DNA of 64,000 bases from Polaribacter marinaquae. GTDB lineage: Bacteria; Bacteroidota; Bacteroidia; Flavobacteriales; Flavobacteriaceae. The stretch is from positions 461,501-525,500 of the forward strand of contig NZ_CP150496.1 in NCBI RefSeq assembly GCF_038019025.1. The letters run 5' to 3'. Made by a program: the position numbers and the translations under genes. The notes under the pieces are model-generated. The model ran no database searches, was not told where the DNA came from, and worked only from the letters and a program-made list of their open reading frames with translations. Of the stretch, positions 57,645 to 64,000 are shown piece after piece (the first letter of the stretch is position 1; every line of letters starts with the position of its first letter).

Positions 57645-59498
57645 CTATAAATGACTAGCGATTAAATTATTTTTAACAGTAACCTCTGGTACTTTAAAAT
57701 TGAAATAATTAAACAACGGAATTTTGAAACCTTTATGATTTAAATAATTATTTAATGCAATATTTAATCCTTCGCTATAAAGATGATGCTCTGCCCCTGT
57801 TGGATCTTCGTGAAATAAATCGTTTTCTGCAAAACCTTCAAACTTTGGTCCTGTAATTTTAATTTTAAATTCTTCTGGATTTTTACCTACCGGACTATGA
57901 CTTGTACAAGCAAATTGATGCCAAAAAGCAGATTGAATACAATTGTTATAAAACAACTGACGCACAACTTCTAAAGAATCGATAGTTTCTTGCGCTGTTT
58001 CTGTAGGAAAACCAAACATTAAATAAGCATGAACCATTATATTTTCATCGGAAAATGCTTTGGTAACTCTTGCTACTTGCCCAATGTCTACTCCTTTTTT
58101 CATTTTTGCTAACAACCTATCGGATGCAACTTCTAAACCACCAGTTACTGCAATACAACCAGATTTAGATAAAAGTGCACACAGTTCTGGCGTAAAAGTT
58201 TTTTCGAATCTAATATTTGTCCACCAAGTAATAAACACTTTACGTTCTAGTAATTTATTGGCTAATGCTCTTAACATTTTTGGTGGTGCTGCTTCGTCTA
58301 CAAAATGAAAACCAGTTATACCTGTTTCTGCAATTATCTTTTCGATTTTATTTACCAAATCGTCTGCAGTAGTGTTTTGATAATTGCCGATATAATCTAA
58401 AGTAACGTCACAAAACGAGCATTGTTTCCAATAACAACCATGAGAAATAGTTAACTTATTCCATTTACCATCAGACCACATTCTGTGCATCGGATTCATA
58501 ACATCTAAAAAAGATAAGTATTTTGCTGTTGGCAAACCAACATAACTTGGTGCTGGTAAATTTTTATGATGAAAAATTGTATTCGGAGTTTTATCTGCAT
58601 AAACAACTTTGTTTTCTCTGCAAATAAAAGTTCTTTCTAAAGACTCCTCTCCTATTTTATTTTCTAAATATTCTGTAATTCTTAACAACGGCCCTTCACC
58701 ATCATCTAAAGTTATAAAATCTACGTAATTAAAAATACGCGTGTCTGATAAACGTCTAAGTTCTGTATTGCAATAACCTCCGCCAAAAGCAACCTTAATT
58801 GTTGGATATTTTTCTTTGATAAATTGCGCACATCTTAATGCCGAAAACAAGTTACCAGGAAACGGAATTGTAAAACAAACCAAATTATAAGCATCTTGTT
58901 GTAATTGTTCTTCTAACAAATACAACATTTCGTCTTCTATTAAAGTGGTTTCATATTGCAAACATTCTTCTAAAGTATTAAAACTAGATGCTGCTCTACC
59001 AATTTGTTCTGCATAACGTGTAAAAGAAAAAAACTCGTCTACATTGGTATTAATAAAATCACCCAATTCTTCTACAAATAAAGTGGCAATGTGTTTTGCT
59101 TTGTCTAAAATACCTAGTTTACCAAACTCTTTAGATAAATCTTTGTTTAGTTTTACACGCCTGTGCCCGTGTGGTAAAAAATCTTTGTGCACAATTTGAT
59201 AAGCTGCAGTAACTTCTTGTACACGTAAATAATTCATTACAGTATCTACTTTGTCTATATATGCTTCTCTTTGTTGCCAAACCAAAGGCAACGCAGTATT
59301 ACCAAGCATTTCTGCTTGTTTAAAAATGGCATCTATAAATTCTTTAGTAAAAACACTTGTAAATAACTCGATACTTAAATCTAGCTGCTTCGTTTTAACA
59401 TCTTTAGCATCTAAAAACCCTTTAATATATGCTGTAGCAGGATAAGCAGTATTTAACTGCGTAAATGGCGGAGTAATTAAAAGTGCGTTAGTAGACAT
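57645..59498 (-). CDS. Radical SAM protein with B12-binding-type N-terminal domain
   Basis: 617 residues. An N-terminal cobalamin-type Rossmann domain (about 200-290, with VCFTIPFPGNLFSALRCAQFIKEKYP and VAFGGGYCNTELRR) precedes the radical SAM barrel. The iron-sulphur motif is GCYWKQCSFCDV, with Cys355, Cys360 and Cys363, i.e. CX4CX2C where most members have CX3CX2C. VTGGLEVASDRLLAKMKKGV and MVHAYLMFGFPTET follow in the barrel. It may be a methyltransferase or a ring-forming enzyme acting on an unknown substrate. The gene is alone, with its own promoter box. Confidence 0.88.
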   Translation of the reverse strand: MSTNALLITPPFTQLNTAYPATAYIKGFLDAKDVKTKQLDLSIELFTSVFTKEFIDAIFKQAEMLGNTALPLVWQQREAYIDKVDTVMNYLRVQEVTAAYQIVHKDFLPHGHRRVKLNKDLSKEFGKLGILDKAKHIATLFVEELGDFINTNVDEFFSFTRYAEQIGRAASSFNTLEECLQYETTLIEDEMLYLLEEQLQQDAYNLVCFTIPFPGNLFSALRCAQFIKEKYPTIKVAFGGGYCNTELRRLSDTRIFNYVDFITLDDGEGPLLRITEYLENKIGEESLERTFICRENKVVYADKTPNTIFHHKNLPAPSYVGLPTAKYLSFLDVMNPMHRMWSDGKWNKLTISHGCYWKQCSFCDVTLDYIGNYQNTTADDLVNKIEKIIAETGITGFHFVDEAAPPKMLRALANKLLERKVFITWWTNIRFEKTFTPELCALLSKSGCIAVTGGLEVASDRLLAKMKKGVDIGQVARVTKAFSDENIMVHAYLMFGFPTETAQETIDSLEVVRQLFYNNCIQSAFWHQFACTSHSPVGKNPEEFKIKITGPKFEGFAENDLFHEDPTGAEHHLYSEGLNIALNNYLNHKGFKIPLFNYFNFKVPEVTVKNNLIASHL

Positions 59499-59514
59499 CT
59501 AATTTATTAAAATG

Positions 59515-59522
59515 CAAAGATA
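59515..59522 (-). promoter_or_regulatory. -7 box of the radical SAM gene
   Basis: Minus strand TATCTTTG is an exact TAnnTTTG match, 17 bases before the ATG at 59498. Confidence 0.6.
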
Positions 59523-59661
59523 CTACCTCAATTATAATTACTCTTTAAATTTTTAATGCTTTTTATTAAGATTGATTTTCTTACAAAAACAGGTATTTAT
59601 ACGTAAAATCTTTGCCAACTAAAAACTTACATTCGTTTTATAACTTAAAAACAATTTAATT

Positions 59662-60639
59662 TTGAATAGTAACCCTAACTTTATTGAAATTAAAACAGAA
59701 ACCACAAAACTGTTAGATCCTGAAATTACTCAGGAAAATGCTAAAATTAGTTTAGATATAATTCATCTTAAATTACAAGAAACAACTGCTATTACAGGTT
59801 CTGATTTCTCAATTGAAAATTTAGCAGCAATACCCACATCAAAAGGAAAAGCGTTGGGTTTAAATTATGCTGCTTTATGTTTATTAGATTATAAAAGAAC
59901 AACTCTTTTTTTACAAGCAATATATACTGCTATTAAAGAACTGCAAGACAAAAAACCTAAAAAAAAGATAAAAATATTCTATGCCGGTTGCGGACCTTAC
60001 GCACCTTTTTTTACATTGATATGTACTCTTTTTAAACCAAGTGAAATTGAGTTTTCTTTGCTTGATATTAATATTGCATCAATAAATTCAACAAAAAAAA
60101 TAATTCATGCCTTTAACTTATTTCCATACATAAGTTCAATTTATACTGCAGACGCCACAACTATAAAAGTACCTAAAAGTGTATGTTATAACATTTTAAT
60201 AAGCGAAACTTTAGATGCTGTTTTATATAGAGAATGTTATGTACCTATTTTAATGAATTTATTACCTCAGTTTAAGAAAGACGTAATTTTGATTCCAGAA
60301 AATGTGCTACTCACCTCTTCTTTAATTAATACTGATGAACCTGATAAAGAAGAAGAACTTTTAAATGTTATTTTTGATGTTAGAAATAGCATACTAAATA
60401 ATACAATTTCAGATAATTTCAATCCTTTAAAAGTTGCTATTTCTAAGAAAACAGAACACTATAATACTTTGGTAATTGATACAAATGTTCATATTTATAA
60501 AGACTATTGGTTAAAAAGATACGATTCTACTTTAACAACACCTTACGCCTATCACCTAGAAAAACCATTTACTAAGCAAAAAGCTGTTTTTACATATCAT
60601 TTGGATCCAGAAATAGAAATGAAATTAACTTTTGAGTAA
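59662..60639 (+). CDS. SAM-dependent methyltransferase-fold protein
   Basis: 325 residues, start TTG at 59662. SAM-binding motif I is KIFYAGCGPYAPFFTLICTLF near 113-133, followed by FSLLDINIASI (motif II). The SETLDAVLYRECY segment resembles the double-E loop region of protein-arginine-methyltransferase-like enzymes, so a protein or small-molecule methyltransferase is possible. An N-terminal helical cap (1-70) precedes the fold. The substrate is unknown. The DTW-domain gene lies 190 bases downstream with its own promoter box. Confidence 0.75.
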   Translation: MNSNPNFIEIKTETTKLLDPEITQENAKISLDIIHLKLQETTAITGSDFSIENLAAIPTSKGKALGLNYAALCLLDYKRTTLFLQAIYTAIKELQDKKPKKKIKIFYAGCGPYAPFFTLICTLFKPSEIEFSLLDINIASINSTKKIIHAFNLFPYISSIYTADATTIKVPKSVCYNILISETLDAVLYRECYVPILMNLLPQFKKDVILIPENVLLTSSLINTDEPDKEEELLNVIFDVRNSILNNTISDNFNPLKVAISKKTEHYNTLVIDTNVHIYKDYWLKRYDSTLTTPYAYHLEKPFTKQKAVFTYHLDPEIEMKLTFE

Positions 60640-60768
60640 CTAAATTATTCTGTTTCATCGTAGATACTTCTTTACATATTGTAGTTTTTTTTAAATTGGA
60701 AAAGAGAAAAATTTCACAGATGATGATCATCTTTTTTTCTCTGATATATTTCTGATTTAAAAAAGTAG

Positions 60769-60776
60769 TAGTTTTG
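60769..60776 (+). promoter_or_regulatory. -7 box of the DTW gene
   Basis: TAGTTTTG matches TAnnTTTG, 53 bases before the TTG start at 60830. Confidence 0.45.
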
Positions 60777-60829
60777 CAAACTAAATTTTTAATACACACA
60801 AATTAAAAGCATCTAAACAAAAATTTATT

Positions 60830-61555
60830 TTGCAAGAAGAAAGTTATAATTACAGAATACAATGTTACAAATGTATGAGACCAAATAGTACTTGTATTTG
60901 TAAACACATCCGTTCTTTTGATACAAAAACTCGTTTTATTATTTTAATGCATCCGAAAGAATATAAAAAAGAGAAAAACGGAACAGGAGTTATGACAAAT
61001 CTTCAGTTAAAAAATGCTGAAATAGTAGTTGGTGTAGACTTTACCAACAACAAACGAATTAATAATATAATTGATAATAAAAAAAAATCTTCTTTCTTAT
61101 TATACCCAGGTAAAGAAAGTTTTAATTTATCTACTAGAAAAAAACCAGAAATAGAACGTTTTTTAGATAAAAAACCTCATATTTTTATTCTTGATGGTAC
61201 TTGGCCTTGTGCAAGAAAAATGCTGAAGCTAAGTAAAAACTTACAGGAATTAAATAGAATAAGTTTCGACAACAAAATAAAGTCTAAATTTATTATCAAA
61301 CAACAGCCAGAATCGCTTTGTCTTAGTACGATAGAGTCTGTTTACACGGTTTTAAATCTACTTAAAAAAGCAGAAATAGAAAATTGTGATACTTCTAATT
61401 TTCTAGTTCCTTTTAAAAAAATGATTGGGTATCAACTTGATTATTTATTAAACCCAAAAAGTAAAAATTATCTTCCGGAAGCTAGTAATATTATTACACC
61501 TAAAAATAGTTATAAGAAAGAAACTCAAAGAAGTATTATTTACGAACAAGAATAA
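60830..61555 (+). CDS. DTW-domain protein, probable tRNA-uridine aminocarboxypropyltransferase
   Basis: 241 residues, start TTG. CYKCMRPNSTCIC (Cys12, 15, 22, 24) is the zinc-binding head. LILMHPKEYKKEKNGTG and the DGTW motif at 122-125 (LDGTWPCARKML) are followed by KQQPESLCLSTIESVY. DTW proteins such as E. coli TapT (YfiP) transfer the aminocarboxypropyl group of SAM to uridine 47 of tRNA. Motifs and size agree. The C-terminal 30 residues are poorly conserved. Confidence 0.87.
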   Translation: MQEESYNYRIQCYKCMRPNSTCICKHIRSFDTKTRFIILMHPKEYKKEKNGTGVMTNLQLKNAEIVVGVDFTNNKRINNIIDNKKKSSFLLYPGKESFNLSTRKKPEIERFLDKKPHIFILDGTWPCARKMLKLSKNLQELNRISFDNKIKSKFIIKQQPESLCLSTIESVYTVLNLLKKAEIENCDTSNFLVPFKKMIGYQLDYLLNPKSKNYLPEASNIITPKNSYKKETQRSIIYEQE

Positions 61556-61603
61556 TTTGCGTTCTTAAATCTACTTTTTTTACTCTTTTTAAACTTCTAA
61601 AAA

Positions 61604-62380
61604 TTATTTGATAAAACAAGACGCTAACATCTTATATAAATCTGGGTGTTTTCTTTTCATTAGTTTAGGTCTTTCAAAGAAATACTCTCCAGCCACAGCT
61701 AAAAATTCAATTTCAGATGTTCCTCCGTAATTTCTAATATCAGAATCATCATTATTAATTTCTTCGATTTTTTTATGAATTAACTGTAAATAAGGAATCG
61801 TGTATTGTTTGTCTAGTAAAACTTCTGGAATACCATCAATAACACCATCCAATTTATCGAGAAGATGAATAAACTCGTGAATAGCTGTGTTTCCTTTATC
61901 TGTTTTATTCTGAAAACCATGATGCAGTGCTTTTCTTGATAAAATCATTTGATTTTCAAACCTTCCTGTACCCACTAAACCACCAATATTTCTGTGTGCT
62001 ACCTTAGAGTCAAACTGTAAATCATCATCAAAATAATCTGGATAAATTAAAACCGTTGTTAAGTTTGTATACTGCCAAGAAGGAAATCTAAATACCGGAA
62101 TTACAGCACTGGCAGCAACTAACAACGTATCTAACTCTTCCAATTCAAATTTAATAGCCCTAATATGAACGGATGCTAAAAAGCCTGCCATTTTTTCTCG
62201 AAAAAGTTGTTGCTCTTTTTCTGTAAGTTTTTGATAAAATAAAACGTTATCCTTTAAAACACTATGCCAATGGTTGGGTACAGAAATTTTTTCAATGTTT
62301 TTAATCGCTCTTTTTTTATTACTTCTAATAGTAAATATTAAAAGTATTAATAATAAAGAGATTGCAATAATATAAAGCAT
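61604..62380 (-). CDS. MtfA-like zinc-dependent peptidase
   Basis: 258 residues. An N-terminal membrane helix (LYIIAISLLLILLIFTI) is followed by the MtfA fold, with HEFIH at 168-172 (zincin HExxH) then LLDKLDGVIDG. E. coli MtfA is an aminopeptidase that also binds the glucose-PTS repressor Mlc, and a PTS link is not expected here. The added membrane anchor differs from E. coli MtfA. It is 24 bases downstream of the M1 peptidase gene and probably cotranscribed. Confidence 0.9.
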   Translation of the reverse strand: MLYIIAISLLLILLIFTIRSNKKRAIKNIEKISVPNHWHSVLKDNVLFYQKLTEKEQQLFREKMAGFLASVHIRAIKFELEELDTLLVAASAVIPVFRFPSWQYTNLTTVLIYPDYFDDDLQFDSKVAHRNIGGLVGTGRFENQMILSRKALHHGFQNKTDKGNTAIHEFIHLLDKLDGVIDGIPEVLLDKQYTIPYLQLIHKKIEEINNDDSDIRNYGGTSEIEFLAVAGEYFFERPKLMKRKHPDLYKMLASCFIK

Positions 62381-62404
62381 TCTACTATTTTTTAATAAAA
62401 AATA

Positions 62405-64000
62405 TTACAAGAGACCCGTCATTGCTTCTTTTACAATTGCAATATTTCTATCTTTATTGGTATTTGTAGATTTTTCTTGTTCTTTTATTATTGTTCTCAT
62501 TAAGTTGATTACTACCTTATCGAAGCTAAACTTTTTATATTGATTTCCTTTGGTTACCATATCTTCTACTAAATTCTGAATTGCCAACATATTATTGCTT
62601 TTAGAAATCATTTTAAAAGCTTTTTCATACATCACTTTTGTTGATCCTTGTCCAGATAAAAACATACCAGAAACAACACTTTTTGCAATAAATGGTAATT
62701 CTGTTTCGTCTTTAGACTCAATAAATATTTGTGTTAAGGGTGTTGCCAATATTTTACGAACATCGTCTGGTAATTCTTTAGATTTTTTTAAAGCCAAATC
62801 TTTATCTATATAATACATAGCAACTAAAGATTTTCCTAAAACTGCATACGATTTACTTTGCAAACCTTTTGTAAAAATAGATTTTAATTCTGGGTCTGTT
62901 AATTTCCCTAAAGTTTCTATAGCAGCAGCTTTAACTAATGTTTTAGCATCATTATTAGCCAATTGCATAATTTTTCTAATGGCATCTTTCTTAGAAAATT
63001 TATTAATTAAATCGATATTTTCTAAAGCTAGTACTCTAATTTTATATGAAGAATCATCTAAAGCTGATACAACAGCATTAAATGCAACTTTATCGTCTTG
63101 TTTTTTTACAACTTCTAAAAGAGCCTCTCTTCGATGCATAAAATGTGTTGCATTTTTTAACTGAAAAATATAATCACTTAAAACTTTATTTTCATTAAAC
63201 TCTGCCAACAATACACCATCAGAATTTATCTGAATTAAATCTGGCATTGTATTAAAAGGAAATGTGAATGAAGCATCCTTATTCTCTACAAAAACAGTTT
63301 CTCTTCTACGCTTATTACCTTCAAAAATATCTAATGTTAAAGGAAATTGAAAATTTTCTGGTTGCAGTTGTAAAATGTTTACTGTCACAGTTTTTCTTAA
63401 CTTATTATAATCATAAGAAACATCTATTTTTGGATGATTTGCACCAAAATACCATTGATTAAAGAACCAGTTTAAATCTTTACCAGTTACTTTCTCGAAA
63501 ATTAAACGCAATTGATGTGCCTCTGCTGCCTTATATTTATAGTCATTTAAATACGTTTTTAAGCTTTCGAAAAAAGCTTTGTCTCCTAAATAGTTTCTTA
63601 GCATGTGCAAAATAGCGCCACCTTTGTTATAGCTAACTATATCGAACATATCTTCTTTATCTAAATAATTAAAACGAACCAAATCTTTATCAGATTCTTG
63701 ACCTTCTAAATATAAACTAACATTAGAATGCATGTACATTTCTGCTGCCTCTTCTCCGTATTTATATTCTTGCCATAAATATTCGCTATAATTCGCAAAA
63801 GACTCGTTAAGTGTTAGATTAGCCCAACTCTCTGTTGTTACTAAATCGCCAAACCAATGATGAAAAAGTTCGTGTGCTATAGTGTTTTCATGAGTGTTTT
63901 CGTCTATTAATTGTCCGGGTGTTTGGTAGGCTTGTTCACCATGAACAACTGCTGTGGTATTTTCCATAGCACCAGAAACATAATCTCTAACAACCATTTG
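62405..64000 (-). CDS. M1-family aminopeptidase, C-terminal part (cut by window end)
   Basis: The frame is open to the window end and the first codons visible read QMVVRDYVSGAMENTT, which contains the exopeptidase motif GAMEN, so the N-terminal third is missing. Zincin core HELFHHWFGDL with the third ligand Glu in NESFA (HEXXH-X18-E) is intact. Tandem helical repeats (HEAT/ARM-like, e.g. NDAKTLVKAAAIETLGKL) form the C-terminal half. It releases N-terminal residues from peptides, probably in the periplasm if a signal exists upstream. The MtfA-like gene follows. Confidence 0.93.
   Translation of the reverse strand, partial: QMVVRDYVSGAMENTTAVVHGEQAYQTPGQLIDENTHENTIAHELFHHWFGDLVTTESWANLTLNESFANYSEYLWQEYKYGEEAAEMYMHSNVSLYLEGQESDKDLVRFNYLDKEDMFDIVSYNKGGAILHMLRNYLGDKAFFESLKTYLNDYKYKAAEAHQLRLIFEKVTGKDLNWFFNQWYFGANHPKIDVSYDYNKLRKTVTVNILQLQPENFQFPLTLDIFEGNKRRRETVFVENKDASFTFPFNTMPDLIQINSDGVLLAEFNENKVLSDYIFQLKNATHFMHRREALLEVVKKQDDKVAFNAVVSALDDSSYKIRVLALENIDLINKFSKKDAIRKIMQLANNDAKTLVKAAAIETLGKLTDPELKSIFTKGLQSKSYAVLGKSLVAMYYIDKDLALKKSKELPDDVRKILATPLTQIFIESKDETELPFIAKSVVSGMFLSGQGSTKVMYEKAFKMISKSNNMLAIQNLVEDMVTKGNQYKKFSFDKVVINLMRTIIKEQEKSTNTNKDRNIAIVKEAMTGLL

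Overview
The window reads as chromosomal DNA of a marine-type member of the Flavobacteriaceae (Bacteroidota), perhaps close to Polaribacter or Tenacibaculum. The evidence is low GC with strong TTA-leucine usage, the Bacteroidota promoter signature (TTTG, about 19 bases, TAnnTTTG) in front of many genes, weak ribosome sites, SpoIIM/MoxR/DUF58 and DUF805 loci typical of the phylum, and lipoproteins and M14 peptidases of flavobacterial style. The genus is an inference; the phylum is secure.

Layout. 1-3.8 kb: two DEAD-box RNA helicases (the first cut by the window edge) and an unusual zinc-ribbon/SDR protein. 3.9-9.8 kb, minus strand: a secreted M14 carboxypeptidase with an apparently inactive paralogue, a membrane fatty-acid desaturase, a Crp-like regulator and a DMT permease. 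9.9-13.2 kb: a TetR-controlled carbonyl/redox detoxification operon (tetR, nitroreductase, YqhD-like ADH, lipoprotein DJ-1). 13.3-20.3 kb: amine oxidase, half DEAD-box protein, 7TM histidine kinase, split UshA-type nucleotidase and tRNA-Tyr.

20.3-34.1 kb is the accessory part. It opens with an HTH/DUF6266 pair whose promoters carry elaborate repeats, including twelve units of exactly 10 bp. Next is a hth-mod-res type III restriction-modification operon bounded by hairpin repeats. After it comes a run of minus-strand genes of unknown function, separated by repeated mosaic modules (called alpha, beta and gamma here) that look like gene-cassette boundaries, then an AraC/SDR/membrane-protein operon and a decayed repeat copy.

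34.1-40 kb: an AraC regulator divergent from a complete trans-4-hydroxyproline catabolic operon, whose first gene has foreign codon usage. 40.2-47.6 kb: RDD divergent from a SpoIIM-DUF4129-DUF4350-MoxR-DUF58 operon, followed by three DUF805 paralogues. 47.6-55.4 kb: MFS exporter, DUF4251 lipoprotein, TruC-like pseudouridine synthase, CPXCG protein, MDR reductase, fused 2-oxoacid dehydrogenase E1, Lrp regulator and M14-like peptidase. 55.4-57.3 kb: an XRE regulator with a clear operator cluster, followed by a HipA-like kinase and a DUF3037 protein. 57.6-64 kb: B12-type radical SAM protein, methyltransferase, DTW-domain protein, MtfA-like peptidase and an M1 aminopeptidase cut by the window end.

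The best candidates for something undescribed are the helically phased 10-bp array abutting the DUF6266 promoter and the repeat-delimited cassette-like array at 27-33.7 kb. Family names come from reading motifs by eye; no search was run.
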